Below, in pieces: positions 10,856 through 21,627 of a stretch of 64,000 bases of DNA (position 1 is its first letter; every line of letters starts with the position of its first letter). The stretch is from positions 186,001-250,000 of the forward strand of contig NZ_SOMG01000021.1 in the NCBI RefSeq assembly GCF_004402045.1, given 5' to 3'. The notes beneath the pieces are model-generated. The model ran no database searches. It saw only the letters and a program-made list of their open reading frames with translations, and was not told where the DNA came from. This stretch comes from Lelliottia nimipressuralis (GTDB lineage: Bacteria > Pseudomonadota > Gammaproteobacteria > Enterobacterales > Enterobacteriaceae). Both the position numbers and the translations under genes were made by a program.

Positions 10856-10878
10856 AACATGTATATTAAATATAACTT
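10856..10878 (+). promoter_or_regulatory. NsrR-like operator at the hcp promoter
   Basis: The 23 bases begin AACATGTATA and end AATATAACTT and match the NsrR palindrome (AAGATGYATTT...AAATRCATCTT) at about 17 of 23 positions. NsrR is the NO-sensing repressor, and hcp-hcr is a tightly NsrR-controlled operon in E. coli. The site ends 14 bases before the hcp ATG and would block transcription or initiation. Confidence 0.7.
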
Positions 10879-10892
10879 TAACAGGTGTGATT

Positions 10893-12545
10893 ATGTTTTG
10901 TGTGCAATGTGAACAAACCATCCGTACCCCGGCAGGCAATGGCTGCTCTTACGCACAGGGTATGTGCGGCAAAACCGCAGAAACATCTGACCTGCAGGAC
11001 CTGCTGATTGCCGCCCTGCAAGGCCTTTCCGCATGGGCGTTCAAAGCCCGCGAATACGGCATTGTCGACCACTACGTCGACAGCTTCGCCCCGCGCGCGT
11101 TTTTCTCCACGCTGACCAACGTTAACTTCGACTCTCCGCGCATTGTCGGCTATGCCCGCGAGGCTATCGCCCTGCGTGAAGCGATGAAAGCACAGTGCCT
11201 GAAGGTAGATGCCGCCGCCCGCGTGGACAACCCGATGTCAGAACTCCAGCTGGTGAGCGACGATCTGGGCGACCTGCAGCGTCAGGCGGCAGAATTCACC
11301 CCTAACAAAGACAAAGCGGCAATTGGCGAGAACATTCTCGGCCTGCGCCTGCTGTGCCTGTATGGTCTGAAAGGCGCCGCGGCATATATGGAGCACGCGC
11401 ACGTTCTGGGTCAGTACGACAATGAGATTTACGCGCAGTACCACAACATCATGGCGTGGCTGGGAACCTGGCCTGCCGATATGAACGCGTTGCTCGAATG
11501 CTCAATGGAAATCGGCCAGATGAACTTCCGCGTGATGAGCATCCTGGATACGGGTGAAACCAGCACCTACGGCCACCCAACGCCAACCCAGGTCAACGTC
11601 AAAGCGACCGAAGGTAAATGCATCCTGATTTCCGGTCATGACCTGAAAGATCTCTACAACCTGCTGAAGCAAACCGAAGGCACCGGCGTTAATGTCTATA
11701 CCCACGGCGAAATGCTGCCCGCACACGGCTACCCGGAGCTGCGTAAATTCAAACACCTGATCGGTAACTACGGCAGCGGCTGGCAGAACCAGCAGGTCGA
11801 GTTCGCCCGCTTCCCGGGCCCTATCGTGATGACCTCTAACTGCATCATCGACCCTACCGTCGGGGCGTACGATGACCGCATCTGGACCCGCAGCATCGTC
11901 GGCTGGCCGGGCGTGAGCCACCTCGAAGGTGACGATTTCGGGCCGGTGATTGCCCAGGCGCAGCAGATGGCAGGCTTCCCGTACAGCGAGATCCCGCATC
12001 TCATCACCGTGGGCTTTGGCCGTGAAACCCTGCTCGGCGCAGCAGATTCCCTGATTGATCTCGTCAGCCGTGAAAAACTGCGCCATATCTTCCTGATCGG
12101 CGGCTGCGACGGCGCGCGCGGTGAACGTAACTACTTCACCGACTTCGCCACCCGCGTCCCACAGGATTGTCTGATCCTGACGCTGGCATGCGGTAAATAC
12201 CGTTTCAACAAGCTGGATTTCGGCAACATCGAAGGCCTGCCGCGCCTGGTAGATGCCGGTCAGTGTAACGATGCTTACTCGGCCATCATTCTTGCCGTTA
12301 CTCTGGCAGAAAAACTGGGCTGCGGCGTAAACGATCTGCCGCTGTCGCTGGTGCTTTCATGGTTTGAGCAGAAAGCGATTGTCATCCTGCTGACCCTGCT
12401 CTCTCTCGGCGTGACCAACATCGTAACCGGCCCGACTGCGCCAGGCTTCCTGACGCCGGACCTGCTGGCGGTGTTGAACGAGAAATTCGGCCTGCGTTCC
12501 GTGACCAACGTTGAAGATGACATGAAGCAGCTGCTGAGCGCGTAA
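10893..12545 (+). CDS. hcp: Hcp, hybrid-cluster protein (NO reductase / S-nitrosylase)
   Basis: Cytosolic iron-sulfur protein of 550 residues that in E. coli acts as a high-affinity NO reductase under anaerobic conditions and starts protein S-nitrosylation. The N-terminal Cys motif (MFCVQCEQT...CGKT) holds the proximal cluster; downstream conserved Cys/His/Glu residues (for example [14 protein letters not shown] and [10 protein letters not shown]) bind the Fe-S-O hybrid cluster. The ATG at 10893 matches E. coli; a GTG two codons upstream is rejected. The gene runs in one operon with hcr (10-base gap with GGAGG). Confidence 0.97.
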   Translation: MFCVQCEQTIRTPAGNGCSYAQGMCGKTAETSDLQDLLIAALQGLSAWAFKAREYGIVDHYVDSFAPRAFFSTLTNVNFDSPRIVGYAREAIALREAMKAQCLKVDAAARVDNPMSELQLVSDDLGDLQRQAAEFTPNKDKAAIGENILGLRLLCLYGLKGAAAYMEHAHVLGQYDNEIYAQYHNIMAWLGTWPADMNALLECSMEIGQMNFRVMSILDTGETSTYGHPTPTQVNVKATEGKCILISGHDLKDLYNLLKQTEGTGVNVYTHGEMLPAHGYPELRKFKHLIGNYGSGWQNQQVEFARFPGPIVMTSNCIIDPTVGAYDDRIWTRSIVGWPGVSHLEGDDFGPVIAQAQQMAGFPYSEIPHLITVGFGRETLLGAADSLIDLVSREKLRHIFLIGGCDGARGERNYFTDFATRVPQDCLILTLACGKYRFNKLDFGNIEGLPRLVDAGQCNDAYSAIILAVTLAEKLGCGVNDLPLSLVLSWFEQKAIVILLTLLSLGVTNIVTGPTAPGFLTPDLLAVLNEKFGLRSVTNVEDDMKQLLSA

Positions 12546-12555
12546 GGAGGAACTC

Positions 12556-13524
12556 ATGACCATGCCAACCTCACAATGTCCGTGGCGGATGCAGGTTCAC
12601 CACATCCAGCAGGAGACGCCGGATGTGTGGACGCTGTCGCTGCTGTGCCATGACTATTATCCGTACCGCGCGGGCCAGTATGCGCTGGTCAGCGTCCGTA
12701 ACGCGGCGGACACCCTGCGCGCCTACACTATCTCTTCAACGCCGGGCGTGAGCGAGTACATCACGCTCACCGTCCGCCGCATTGACGACGGCGCAGGATC
12801 CGAGTGGCTGACCCGGGACGTGAAGCGCGGGGATTATATCTGGATGTCCGACGCCCAGGGCGATTTCACCTGTGACGACAAAGCAGACGATAAATTCCTG
12901 CTGCTGGCGGCGGGCTGTGGCGTAACGCCAATTATGTCGATGCGCCGCTGGTTGGCGAAAAATCGTCCGCAGGCTGACGTACAGGCGATCTTCAGCGTGC
13001 GTTCGCCGGATGACGTGATTTTTGCTGATGAATGGCGCAACTATCCGGTGACGCTGGTGGCTGAGCACAACGCGACCCACGGTTTTGTGCCCGGTCGCCT
13101 GAGCCGCGAGCTACTGCAAAGCGTGCCGGATATTGCTCATCGTACCGTGATGACCTGCGGCCCGGCGCCGTATATGGCTTTCGTGGAAGAGGAAGTGAAA
13201 GCGCTCGGCGTAACCCGCTTCTTCAAAGAGCAGTTCTTCACGCCGGTAGCGGAAGCGGCAACCAGCGGGATTCAGTTTACTAAGCTACAGCCGGCGCAGA
13301 CTTTCTTTGGCCGCGTGGGGACCACGCTGCTGGAAGCGCTGGAAAGTAACAAGGTGCAGGTGGTAGCGGCCTGCCGTGCAGGCGTGTGCGGTTGCTGTAA
13401 GACGAAAGTGGTCTCCGGGGAGTATACCGTCAGCAGCACCATGACGCTGACGGATACGGAAATTGCTGAAGGCTACGTGCTGGCGTGTTCGTGCCACCCG
13501 CAGGGGGATTTGGTACTCGCATAA
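12556..13524 (+). CDS. hcr: Hcr, NADH oxidoreductase for Hcp
   Basis: A 322-residue reductase that passes electrons from NADH to Hcp. It has an FAD-binding ferredoxin-reductase domain (RAYTISSTPG, about 55-65), an NAD-binding domain (AAGCGVTPIMSM, about 118-129; CGPAPYM near 201) and a C-terminal plant-type [2Fe-2S] domain whose four Cys are visible in CRAGVCGCCKTK and ACSCHP. Length equals E. coli Hcr. The start at 12556 follows AAGGAGGAA. A REP pair follows the gene. Confidence 0.96.
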   Translation: MTMPTSQCPWRMQVHHIQQETPDVWTLSLLCHDYYPYRAGQYALVSVRNAADTLRAYTISSTPGVSEYITLTVRRIDDGAGSEWLTRDVKRGDYIWMSDAQGDFTCDDKADDKFLLLAAGCGVTPIMSMRRWLAKNRPQADVQAIFSVRSPDDVIFADEWRNYPVTLVAEHNATHGFVPGRLSRELLQSVPDIAHRTVMTCGPAPYMAFVEEEVKALGVTRFFKEQFFTPVAEAATSGIQFTKLQPAQTFFGRVGTTLLEALESNKVQVVAACRAGVCGCCKTKVVSGEYTVSSTMTLTDTEIAEGYVLACSCHPQGDLVLA

Positions 13525-13540
13525 ACGATAAACGTTCACT

Positions 13541-13611
13541 TGTAGGCCCGGTAAGCGTCAGCGCCACCGGGCTTTTTTGTCGGGTGGCACTGCGTTTACC
13601 CGACCTACAAC
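13541..13611. repeat. REP/BIME pair after hcr
   Basis: TAGGCCCGGTAAGCG...CCACCGGGC followed by GTCGGGTGGCAC...TTACCCGACCTAC, two opposed REP units. A TTTTTT run after the first unit could also let it act as a terminator for hcr. It lies between the convergent hcr and doxX-like genes. Confidence 0.82.
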
Positions 13612-13615
13612 GACA

Positions 13616-14050
13616 TTACCGCCACGCAGGACCTTTCCCTACCGCAAACCGCCCTGCTCCTAAAAACGCGACCGCCAGCGAGCCGATAAAGAAATACACC
13701 AGGCTTTCAATCGCCCATGCGCCTACCTTGTCGAGGGCAAGCGTTTCCCCCATTCCCACCATCAGCCACGCCACGATCATGGTAAAGGCCAGCACCAGCG
13801 CGGCCGGGCGCGTAAAGAGCCCGACAATAATCAGGATCGGTGCTACCACTTCGCCAACCAACACGCCGTAGGCGATAAACCCCGGTAACCCTTTTTCCAC
13901 CAGCATGCCGCTAATAAACCCCACGCCGCCGAATAACTTGTGCAAACCGTGAAACAGCATCAGCCCGCCGACGGCAAGTCGTAACAAGAGTTTGCCGAGA
14001 TCGTCGCACGATAGCTTTTCATTAACAGCAGTTAACAATGATTTAACCAT
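13616..14050 (-). CDS. DoxX-family membrane protein
   Basis: A 144-residue protein with four hydrophobic helices and the DoxX-family pattern: LLLRLAVGGLMLFHGLHKL in helix 1, VGEVVAPILIIVGLFTRPAA in the middle and a GAW...LVYFFIGS final helix. DoxX-like proteins are small inner-membrane proteins linked in some bacteria to quinone or thiol redox chemistry; no specific function can be given. It is a single gene convergent with hcr and divergent from poxB. I do not recall a gene at this point in E. coli K-12, so it is probably a lineage-specific addition. Confidence 0.82.
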   Translation of the reverse strand: MVKSLLTAVNEKLSCDDLGKLLLRLAVGGLMLFHGLHKLFGGVGFISGMLVEKGLPGFIAYGVLVGEVVAPILIIVGLFTRPAALVLAFTMIVAWLMVGMGETLALDKVGAWAIESLVYFFIGSLAVAFLGAGRFAVGKGPAWR

Positions 14051-14201
14051 TTGAAATTATTCCTATTTTTACCCAATGTACAGCCAGATTATGCCGAATA
14101 GTTAGATTTGAAAAGCACCTTTTAATAAGGGGGTAAAGCGGGCAAGACAGAGACTTTCTTCTAAGCTTGTTAGCGATATCACAAAAAGGAGATGGACACC
14201 C

Positions 14202-15920
14202 ATGAAACAAACCGTGGCTGCATATATAGCGAAGACCCTTGAACAGGCAGGCGTGAAACGTATCTGGGGCGTGACCGGCGATTCCCTTAACGGACTGAGC
14301 GATAGCCTCAACAAGATGAAAACCATTGAATGGATGCCGACCCGTCATGAAGAGGTCGCCGCCTTTGCCGCCGGTGCCGAAGCACAGCTCACAGGTGAAC
14401 TGGCCGTCTGCGCCGGATCCTGCGGGCCGGGTAACCTGCATCTGATCAACGGTCTGTTCGACTGCCACCGCAATCATGTGCCGGTGCTGGCGATTGCCGC
14501 CCACATTCCCTCATCCGAAATCGGCAGCGGCTATTTTCAGGAGACGCATCCGCAGGAGCTGTTCCGTGAATGCAGCCACTATTGCGAGCTGGTTTCATCC
14601 CCGGAGCAGATCCCGCAGGTCCTGGCGATAGCCATGCGCAAGGCGGTGCTGAACCGCGGCGTTTCCGTGGTCGTCATCCCGGGCGATGTGGCCCTCAAGG
14701 CAGCGCCTGAAGGGGCCAGCACGCACTGGTACCACGCGCCGCAGCCGGTCGTTACGCCTGCCGAAGAGGAACTGAAAAAGCTGGCTCAGCTGCTGCGTTA
14801 CTCCAGCAATATCGCCCTGATGTGCGGCAGCGGCTGTGCTGGCGCGCACAAGGAGCTACTTGAATTTGCCGGCAAGCTGAAAGCGCCGATTGTCCACGCC
14901 CTGCGCGGCAAAGAGCACGTCGAGTACGACAACCCTTACGACGTGGGCATGACCGGGCTGATCGGTTTCTCCAGCGGTTTCCACACCATGATGAACGCCG
15001 ACACGCTGGTCCTGCTCGGTACCCAGTTCCCGTACCGTCCGTTCTACCCGGCGGATGCGAAAATCATTCAGATTGATATCAACCCGGCCAGCATCGGCGC
15101 GCACAGCAAGGTCGATATGGCGCTGGTGGGCGACATCAAATCCACCCTTACCGCACTGCTGCCGCTGCTGGAAGAAAAAACGGACCGCAAGTTCCTCGAT
15201 AAAGCGTTGAGCGATTACCGCGATGCCCGCAAGGGGCTGGACGACCTTGCCAAACCGAGCGACAAAGCGATCCACCCGCAGTACCTGGCCCAGCAGATCA
15301 GCCATTTCGCTGACGACGATGCCATCTTTACCTGCGACGTGGGCACGCCAACCGTCTGGGCGGCGCGCTATCTGAAGATGAACGGCAAACGCCGACTGCT
15401 CGGCTCGTTTAACCACGGCTCGATGGCGAACGCCATGCCGCAGGCGCTGGGGGCAAAAGCGACGTCACCGGAGCGCCAGGTGGTGGCGATGTGCGGCGAC
15501 GGCGGGTTCAGCATGCTGATGGGGGATTTCCTGTCGGTCGTACAAATGAAGTTGCCGCTCAAAATCGTGGTCTTTAACAACAGCGTTCTGGGCTTTGTGG
15601 CGATGGAGATGAAGGCCGGGGGTTATCTGACGGACGGCACCGAGCTGCACGACACCAACTTCGCGCGCATTGCAGAGGCCTGTGGCATCACCGGTATCCG
15701 CGTTGAAAAAGCGTCCGAGGTGGATGAAGCCCTGCAGCGCGCTTTTTCCATCGACGGTCCGGTGCTGGTGGATGTCGTCGTCGCCAAAGAGGAGCTGGCG
15801 ATCCCGCCGCAGATCAAGCTGGAGCAGGCCAAAGGCTTTAGCCTCTATATGCTGCGCGCAATCATCAGCGGCCGCGGCGATGAGGTGATCGAACTGGCAA
15901 AAACCAACTGGCTCAGGTAA
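14202..15920 (+). CDS. poxB: PoxB, pyruvate dehydrogenase (quinone)
   Basis: Peripheral membrane flavoenzyme (572 aa) that converts pyruvate to acetate and CO2 and passes electrons to ubiquinone; in E. coli it is the RpoS-dependent stationary-phase acetate route. TPP-enzyme domains are clear: N-terminal Pyr domain with the catalytic Glu in [12 protein letters not shown] (about 48), central FAD domain, and PP domain with [15 protein letters not shown]...NNSVLGF (Mg-TPP motif, about 432-462). The C-terminal amphipathic membrane-binding tail is intact (ends AKTNWLR). Start with AAAGGAGA upstream. It is the first gene of a poxB-ltaE-ybjT-ybjS series. Confidence 0.97.
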   Translation: MKQTVAAYIAKTLEQAGVKRIWGVTGDSLNGLSDSLNKMKTIEWMPTRHEEVAAFAAGAEAQLTGELAVCAGSCGPGNLHLINGLFDCHRNHVPVLAIAAHIPSSEIGSGYFQETHPQELFRECSHYCELVSSPEQIPQVLAIAMRKAVLNRGVSVVVIPGDVALKAAPEGASTHWYHAPQPVVTPAEEELKKLAQLLRYSSNIALMCGSGCAGAHKELLEFAGKLKAPIVHALRGKEHVEYDNPYDVGMTGLIGFSSGFHTMMNADTLVLLGTQFPYRPFYPADAKIIQIDINPASIGAHSKVDMALVGDIKSTLTALLPLLEEKTDRKFLDKALSDYRDARKGLDDLAKPSDKAIHPQYLAQQISHFADDDAIFTCDVGTPTVWAARYLKMNGKRRLLGSFNHGSMANAMPQALGAKATSPERQVVAMCGDGGFSMLMGDFLSVVQMKLPLKIVVFNNSVLGFVAMEMKAGGYLTDGTELHDTNFARIAEACGITGIRVEKASEVDEALQRAFSIDGPVLVDVVVAKEELAIPPQIKLEQAKGFSLYMLRAIISGRGDEVIELAKTNWLR

Positions 15921-15958
15921 AACATCTGGCATCGCCTTTTTAAATATAAGGACATGCC

Positions 15959-16960
15959 ATGATTGATTTACGCAGTGATACCGTAACCCGCCCGAGTCGC
16001 GCCATGCTCGAAGAGATGATGGCCGCCCCGGTCGGGGACGACGTCTACGGTGACGATCCGACGGTAAACGAACTGCAGCGCTATGCCGCAGAGCTCAGCG
16101 GTAAAGAGGCCGCCCTGTTCCTGCCCACCGGAACACAGGCCAACCTGGTCGCGCTGCTCAGCCACTGCGAGCGCGGCGAAGAGTATATCGTCGGCCAGGG
16201 CGCACATAACTACCTGTACGAAGCGGGCGGTGCCGCAGTGCTCGGCAGCATTCAGCCGCAGCCAATCGACGCCGCGCCGGACGGCTCGCTCCCGCTCGAC
16301 AAGGTTGCCGCAAAAATCAAAGCCGACGATATCCATTTCGCCCGCACCAGACTGCTCAGCCTCGAAAACACCCATAACGGCAAAGTCCTGCCGCGCGAGT
16401 ATCTGAAAGCAGCGTGGGAATTCACCCGCGAGCGCAGGCTCGGGTTGCACGTGGACGGCGCGCGCATCTTCAACGCCGTGGTGGAATACGGCTGCGAGCT
16501 GAAAGAGATCGCGCAATACTGCGACTCGTTCACCATCTGCCTCTCGAAAGGGCTGGGCACGCCTGTAGGTTCCCTGCTGGTGGGCAATGCGGACTACATC
16601 AAGCGCGCTAACCGCTGGCGCAAAATGACCGGCGGCGGCATGCGTCAGGCGGGCATTCTGGCGGCTGCCGGGCTGTATGCCCTGAAAAACAACGTCACGC
16701 GTCTGAAAGACGATCACGACAACGCCGCGTGGATGGCGGCGCAGCTGCGCGAAGTGGGTGCCGACGTGATGCGCCACGACACCAACATGCTTTTCGTTCG
16801 CGTGGGCGATGACCACGCCGCTGCGCTTGGCGAATTTATGAAAGCGCGTGGCGTGCTGATCAACGCGTCACCTGTCGTGCGTCTGGTGATGCATCTCGAC
16901 GTGAGCCGCGAACAGCTGGCGGACGTGGTGAAACACTGGCAGGCCTTTTTACAGCGTTAA
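15959..16960 (+). CDS. ltaE: LtaE, low-specificity L-threonine aldolase
   Basis: PLP enzyme (333 aa) that cleaves L-threonine and L-allo-threonine to glycine and acetaldehyde. The PLP lysine is Lys197 in [12 protein letters not shown], matching E. coli; the cofactor-stacking region PTGTQAN (about 56-62) and HVDGARI (164-170, Asp binding the pyridine nitrogen) are intact. The ATG at 15959 lies 38 bases after poxB and the stop lies 10 bases before ybjT, so an operon is likely. Confidence 0.96.
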   Translation: MIDLRSDTVTRPSRAMLEEMMAAPVGDDVYGDDPTVNELQRYAAELSGKEAALFLPTGTQANLVALLSHCERGEEYIVGQGAHNYLYEAGGAAVLGSIQPQPIDAAPDGSLPLDKVAAKIKADDIHFARTRLLSLENTHNGKVLPREYLKAAWEFTRERRLGLHVDGARIFNAVVEYGCELKEIAQYCDSFTICLSKGLGTPVGSLLVGNADYIKRANRWRKMTGGGMRQAGILAAAGLYALKNNVTRLKDDHDNAAWMAAQLREVGADVMRHDTNMLFVRVGDDHAAALGEFMKARGVLINASPVVRLVMHLDVSREQLADVVKHWQAFLQR

Positions 16961-16970
16961 GGAGCATCAC

Positions 16971-18407
16971 GTGCCGCAGCGTATTCTGGTGCTTGGCGCC
17001 AGCGGATATATCGGTCAGCACCTGACCACGGCGTTAAGTCAGCAGGGACACCAGGTGCTGGCAGCGGCACGCAACACCGAGCGCCTGCAAAAGCAAAACC
17101 TGCCCGGCGTGACCTGTCACAACGTCGATCTCAACTGGCCTGTCGCGCTGCCTGCGCTGCTGGGCGGGGTCGATACGCTTTACTACCTTGTCCACAGCAT
17201 GGGTGAAGGCGGCGATTTTATCGCCCACGAGCGTCAGGTGGCAATGAACGTCCGCGATGCTCTGCTGCAAACGCCGGTTAAGCAGGTGATTTTCTTAAGC
17301 TCGCTACAGGCACCCGAAAACGAGCAGTCCGATCATCTGCGCGCGCGCCAGCTGACGGCTGACACCCTGCGCGGTGCGAATATTCCCGTCACCGAACTGC
17401 GCGCCGGCATTATCGTCGGCGCCGGTTCCGCCGCCTTCGAAGTGATGCGCGATATGGTCTACAACCTGCCGGTGCTCACGCCGCCGCGCTGGGTCCGCTC
17501 GCGGACCACGCCGATTGCGCTGGATAATCTCCTGCATTATCTGATGGCATTGCTGGATCATCCGGCGGAGCAACACCGCGTGCTGGAGGCCGCCGGTCCT
17601 GAAGTGCTGAGCTACCAGGAGCAGTTTGAGCATTTCATGCGCGTGAGCGGCCGCCGACGCTGGCTGCTGCCGATTCCCTTCCCAACCCGCTGGATCTCGG
17701 TGTGGTTTTTGAATGTGATCACATCAGTGCCCCCGACGACCGCCAAAGCGCTGATCCAGGGGCTGAAACACGATCTGCTCGCAGACGACCGCGCGCTGCG
17801 TGTGCTGATCCCGCAGGATTTGATCCGCTTTGACGACGCGGTGCGCAATACCCTGAAAGAAGAAGAGAAGCTGGTGAACTCCAGCGACTGGGGCTACGAC
17901 GCCCAGGCGTTCGCCCGCTGGCGGCCGGAGTACGGCTATTTCCCGAAACAGGCGGGCTGCACGGTGAAAACCACGGCCAGCCTGGCCGCGCTGTGGGAGG
18001 TGGTAAACCAGATCGGCGGCAAAGAGGGCTATTTCTTCGGCAATGTACTCTGGAAAACGCGCGGTGCGATGGATCTGCTGGTGGGCCACCGGCTGGCAAA
18101 AGGCCGCCCTGCTCGCCCGTATCTTGAAGTGGGCGATGCGGTCGACAGCTGGAAGGTGATCATCGTCGAACCGGAGAAACAGCTGGCGCTGCTGTTCGGC
18201 ATGAAGGCCCCCGGTCTGGGCCGGCTTTGCTTTACCCTGAAAGACAAGGGCGACCATCGTGAACTGGACGTCCGCGCCTGGTGGCATCCGCACGGAATGC
18301 CCGGTCTGTTCTACTGGTTGTTCATGATCCCTGCGCACCTGTTTATCTTCCGCGGGATGGCAAAGCGGATTGCGCAACGGGCAGAACAAAAGACGGAAAA
18401 GATCTAA
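16971..18407 (+). CDS. ybjT: YbjT, NAD(P)-binding SDR-like protein with DUF2867 domain
   Basis: A 478-residue protein with an N-terminal Rossmann domain ([12 protein letters not shown], residues 7-18, an NmrA/atypical SDR nucleotide motif) and a C-terminal DUF2867 region (about 330-465) ending in a hydrophobic stretch [18 protein letters not shown]. Length and order match E. coli YbjT, whose substrate is unknown. The start is GTG at 16971, with AAGGAG nine bases upstream. It sits between ltaE and ybjS as in E. coli, suggesting a shared transcript. Confidence 0.92.
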   Translation: MPQRILVLGASGYIGQHLTTALSQQGHQVLAAARNTERLQKQNLPGVTCHNVDLNWPVALPALLGGVDTLYYLVHSMGEGGDFIAHERQVAMNVRDALLQTPVKQVIFLSSLQAPENEQSDHLRARQLTADTLRGANIPVTELRAGIIVGAGSAAFEVMRDMVYNLPVLTPPRWVRSRTTPIALDNLLHYLMALLDHPAEQHRVLEAAGPEVLSYQEQFEHFMRVSGRRRWLLPIPFPTRWISVWFLNVITSVPPTTAKALIQGLKHDLLADDRALRVLIPQDLIRFDDAVRNTLKEEEKLVNSSDWGYDAQAFARWRPEYGYFPKQAGCTVKTTASLAALWEVVNQIGGKEGYFFGNVLWKTRGAMDLLVGHRLAKGRPARPYLEVGDAVDSWKVIIVEPEKQLALLFGMKAPGLGRLCFTLKDKGDHRELDVRAWWHPHGMPGLFYWLFMIPAHLFIFRGMAKRIAQRAEQKTEKI

Positions 18408-18499
18408 ATAAAACTCTCTTTCTTTCACCTTTCCCATTGCATAGCGCCGTAATTCACGAAAGAATGCGCACGAAATTCTTTTCAACACAGTGGATTGAT

Positions 18500-19513
18500 A
18501 TGAAGGTACTGGTTACCGGGGCGACCAGCGGCTTAGGCCGAAATGCGGTCGAATTTCTGCGCAACAAGGGCATCAGCGTCAGGGCTACCGGTCGCAACGA
18601 AGCGATGGGGAAACTGCTGCAAAAAATGGGCGCCGAGTTCGTCCATGCTGACCTGACGGAGCTGGTCTCCTCTCAGGCCAAAGTGATGCTCGCCGGTATC
18701 GATACGCTGTGGCACTGCTCCAGTTTCACCTCCCCGTGGGGTACCCAGGAAGCCTTTGATCTCGCCAACGTGCGGGCAACCCGCCGTCTGGGCGAATGGG
18801 CCGTCGCCTGGGGCGTGCGTAACTTTATCCATATCTCGTCCCCGTCACTCTATTTCGATTACCACCACCATCGTGACGTGCAGGAAGATTTCCGTCCGGC
18901 CCGCTTTGCGTGTGAGTTTGCCCGCAGCAAGGCAGCCAGCGAAGAGGTGATTGACCTGCTGGCGCAGTCGAACCCGCATACCCGTTTTACGGTACTGCGT
19001 CCGCAGAGCCTGTTCGGGCCGCACGACAAAGTGTTCATTCCCCGTCTGGCGCAGATGATGCACCACTACGGCAGCGTGCTGCTGCCACGCGGCGGCGATG
19101 CCCTGGTGGATATGACCTATTACGAAAATGCGGTCCACGCCATGTGGCTGGCAAGCCAGACGGACTGCGATAAGCTGATTTCCGGTCGCGCCTATAACAT
19201 CACCAACGGCGAACCCTGCACGCTGCGCAGCATTGTGCAGCGCCTGATCGACGAGCTGCAGATCAACTGCCGCATCCGTTCGGTGCCTTATCCGATGCTG
19301 GATATGATCGCCCGCAGCATGGAGCGTTTTGGCAGTAAATCAGCTAAAGAGCCTGCGCTAACCCACTATGGGGTATCAAAGCTTAATTTTGATTTCACGC
19401 TGGATATTTCGCGCGCTGAGAACGAGCTGGGGTATAAGCCGATTGTATCGCTGGATGAAGGGATTGTGCGCACGGCGGCGTGGCTGCGGGATCATGGGAA
19501 GTTGCACAGGTAA
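18500..19513 (+). CDS. ybjS: YbjS, atypical SDR / 3-beta-HSD-like epimerase-dehydrogenase
   Basis: A 337-residue short-chain dehydrogenase of the extended NAD-dependent epimerase type: [16 protein letters not shown] (4-19) nucleotide motif, [12 protein letters not shown] and YNITNGE segments. The substrate is not known. A long upstream in-frame extension reaches into ybjT, but the ATG at 18500 ([11 protein letters not shown]) agrees with E. coli YbjS (337 aa) and puts the Rossmann motif at the N-terminus. It is the last core gene before the chitinase/T2SS block. Confidence 0.93.
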   Translation: MKVLVTGATSGLGRNAVEFLRNKGISVRATGRNEAMGKLLQKMGAEFVHADLTELVSSQAKVMLAGIDTLWHCSSFTSPWGTQEAFDLANVRATRRLGEWAVAWGVRNFIHISSPSLYFDYHHHRDVQEDFRPARFACEFARSKAASEEVIDLLAQSNPHTRFTVLRPQSLFGPHDKVFIPRLAQMMHHYGSVLLPRGGDALVDMTYYENAVHAMWLASQTDCDKLISGRAYNITNGEPCTLRSIVQRLIDELQINCRIRSVPYPMLDMIARSMERFGSKSAKEPALTHYGVSKLNFDFTLDISRAENELGYKPIVSLDEGIVRTAAWLRDHGKLHR

Positions 19514-19527
19514 GCGCCCTGCCCCAT

Positions 19528-19557
19528 GTAGGCCGGGTAAGCGCAGCGCCACCCGGC
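19528..19557. repeat. REP unit after ybjS
   Basis: GTAGGCCGGGTAAGCGCAG...CCACCCGGC, a single REP palindrome at the left border of the chitinase/T2SS block. Confidence 0.8.
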
Positions 19558-19582
19558 AAAAAACAGAACTCTGCGGCCTGAT

Positions 19583-19616
19583 GCCCTCACCCCGGCCCTC
19601 TCCCACAGGGAGAGGG
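19583..19616. repeat. Short intergenic palindrome (CCTCTCCC/GGGAGAGG)
   Basis: CCCTCACCCCGGCCCTCTCCC-ACA-GGGAGAGGG: a GC-rich hairpin of a type often seen between genes in enterobacteria. It could form a terminator-like stem but lacks a T tract. Confidence 0.6.
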
Positions 19617-19626
19617 AGGAAAGACT

Positions 19627-19653
19627 AAAACGGCAACCTTTCGGTTGCCGTTT
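19627..19653. terminator. Bidirectional terminator, ybjS / GH19 chitinase
   Basis: An 11-bp perfect stem AAACGGCAACC / GGTTGCCGTTT with a TTTC loop, flanked by A-rich and T-rich bases. It lies five bases past the stop of the minus-strand chitinase and serves both convergent genes. Confidence 0.88.
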
Positions 19654-19658
19654 GCTGT

Positions 19659-21491
19659 TTATAATGCCGTCCAGGCATCAGACCATGCCAGACCTGCGCC
19701 TGGTTCATAGTATGCCGGGGCGTTATTACACCAGCCGCTGTACGGGAACGGTTTGCACTGGAACAGTTTACCGTGATTGTTCACGATATCGCCTGCCTTG
19801 TACTTGCTGTTCGCGCTCCATGCTGCGTAATCGCCGGAAGTGCCCTCATCCTTAGATGGAGCCGCTTCTTTCGCCTTCACGTTCAGCAGGTAGGACGTGG
19901 TGCTGCTCAGCTCGCCATCGCTGACGGTCAGGCTCACTTCGTACTGCTGCGCTGTTGCCGCTTCAGGTGCCGTGAAGGTGACAACCGCTTTGTCGTCGCC
20001 GGTGACGGTCTGGCCATCCTGGGAACGCCAGGTATAGGTCAGTTTGTTACCGTCTTCGTCGGTAGAGCCTTCAGCACTCAGAGAAACCTGCGCACCCGCT
20101 TCAACTGCACCGATTGGACCGGCAATCTGCGCCACTGGCGCATGGTTAACGGCTGTCGGTTCTGCCGGCGTTTCGTCCGGTGTTGGCGTTGGAGTGACCG
20201 GTGTTTCATCTTCAGATGGCGTTGGCGTTGGGTTTACCGGTGTTTCATCCGGTTTGGTCGCTGAACCGTCATCATTCACGATGTTCACGTTATAGAATTT
20301 CTGTACACACTTGGTGTAGTCGCCGTCTTTAAACGCGCTGAATGGTGTCTGGTAGCCCACCAGCTGGCAAGAGTAGGTTTTGCCGTCAGGCGTATCCGCA
20401 CTCCATCCCCAGTCCTGTTCCCAGTAGATCTTCAGGGCGCCCGCACCACCTTCGTCGAACTGCTTCATGTTGGCACAGCCAAGCACTTCGTTAGCCGGAA
20501 CAGGAACTTTCAGGTAGTTAGCAAACTCTTTGTAGTACTTGATACGGTTCTGAGACTGCGCAATTTCAGTCGGGCCACCGCACTCTACGCCGCCGTTGAT
20601 GATCTGGGTGGTTACGCCGAAGCCAGGGACCAGGCCGTTAGCCTTGTCGCGATCGTTCGGCTGCCAGGTGCCGTCGATAACCTGCAGCATGCTTGGTTTT
20701 GGCGGCTGTGGATAGGCGAAGAAGAAGATCGCACTTGCCAGGTTCAGCCAGGTGTCCGCCACCAGCTCGGGTTTTTCCAGCAGAACTTTCACGTCGCCGT
20801 ACATCGCTTCGGAGAACGGACCATAGTTATAGTTGTAGGACAACTGCTTCGCGCCGCGGCCGAAGTAGCTCAGGAAGTCACCGTCTTTGTCTTTACCGCA
20901 CGGCCAGGTCTGACCCTGCCAGACGTCGGTATTACATTCGCCGTTATAGCCGCCCTTCTGGCCTTCGCTCCAGCCCATTTCGCGCACGTAGACCAGCGCC
21001 TGACGCCATTCGGCTTCCGGACGCCAGCTTTCGTGACCGCCGGTTTCCTGCGCAAAGTGGGCAAACATGGTTGCCAGCTCTTTACGGCAGATGGCGTCGC
21101 TGTCGCGGCCGTCTTTGTAGGTGTCGCACAGCGCAGGGAATTTACCCACCGCTTTCAGGAAGTTGCTGTAGCTGTAATCCTTTGCACGCAGTGGGAACAG
21201 GTATTCCCAGTCGCTCTCTTTCAGGATCCCTTCAACGCGTTTTACGTTAACCGGGTTTGACGCACGGCCTGGCTCAATCTGCTCAACTGAAGCGTTGTCC
21301 AGCGTACGGATGGTATCCTTCACGGACTGCATCAGAGGGAAGTCAGTGAGTTCTTTCTCCTTTTTCGCCAGATCGCTGGCTTTCATGGTGTAAGGCTCGC
21401 TGCTCTCTGCCTTCAACATGGTGGCCTGAGCCATAACAGGTGCAATGCAAGCACCCGCAATCAACACGCTCAGTAATGTCCTTTTATTCAT
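19659..21491 (-). CDS. Secreted GH19 chitinase with PKD-like and CBM5/12 domains
   Basis: A 610-residue exported endochitinase. Order: signal peptide (about 1-22, ending MAQA), GH19 catalytic domain (about 85-405) with [11 protein letters not shown] (Glu149 as likely general acid; the second Glu in 153-161) and the cleft motif [20 protein letters not shown], a Pro/Thr/Glu linker (about 412-445, [11 protein letters not shown]), a PKD/Ig-like domain (about 447-535) and a C-terminal CBM5/12 chitin-binding domain with aromatics (YAAWS...W...WCN...W). GH19 enzymes hydrolyse chitin with inversion. Lying beside a second chitinase and a T2SS, it is a probable Gsp substrate (inference). A promoter region with an AT-rich 136-base gap separates it from the transglycosylase gene. 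Confidence 0.93.
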   Translation of the reverse strand: MNKRTLLSVLIAGACIAPVMAQATMLKAESSEPYTMKASDLAKKEKELTDFPLMQSVKDTIRTLDNASVEQIEPGRASNPVNVKRVEGILKESDWEYLFPLRAKDYSYSNFLKAVGKFPALCDTYKDGRDSDAICRKELATMFAHFAQETGGHESWRPEAEWRQALVYVREMGWSEGQKGGYNGECNTDVWQGQTWPCGKDKDGDFLSYFGRGAKQLSYNYNYGPFSEAMYGDVKVLLEKPELVADTWLNLASAIFFFAYPQPPKPSMLQVIDGTWQPNDRDKANGLVPGFGVTTQIINGGVECGGPTEIAQSQNRIKYYKEFANYLKVPVPANEVLGCANMKQFDEGGAGALKIYWEQDWGWSADTPDGKTYSCQLVGYQTPFSAFKDGDYTKCVQKFYNVNIVNDDGSATKPDETPVNPTPTPSEDETPVTPTPTPDETPAEPTAVNHAPVAQIAGPIGAVEAGAQVSLSAEGSTDEDGNKLTYTWRSQDGQTVTGDDKAVVTFTAPEAATAQQYEVSLTVSDGELSSTTSYLLNVKAKEAAPSKDEGTSGDYAAWSANSKYKAGDIVNNHGKLFQCKPFPYSGWCNNAPAYYEPGAGLAWSDAWTAL

Positions 21492-21627
21492 TTCGGTTAT
21501 TCCTGTTAATTCGATGGTTTAAAATAAAATCCCAGCTTATTTATTAATCCGTTAATAAATAAACTCCAGACAGCTGTTTTTCACTTTCTGAAGCATACTT
21601 AACGGTACGCTTCAAAAAAGAAAAAAC

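Noticed and set aside
18281..18499. 73-residue N-terminal extension of YbjS
   Set aside because: It overlaps ybjT in another frame and would bury the N-terminal Rossmann motif; the ATG at 18500 fits the family.
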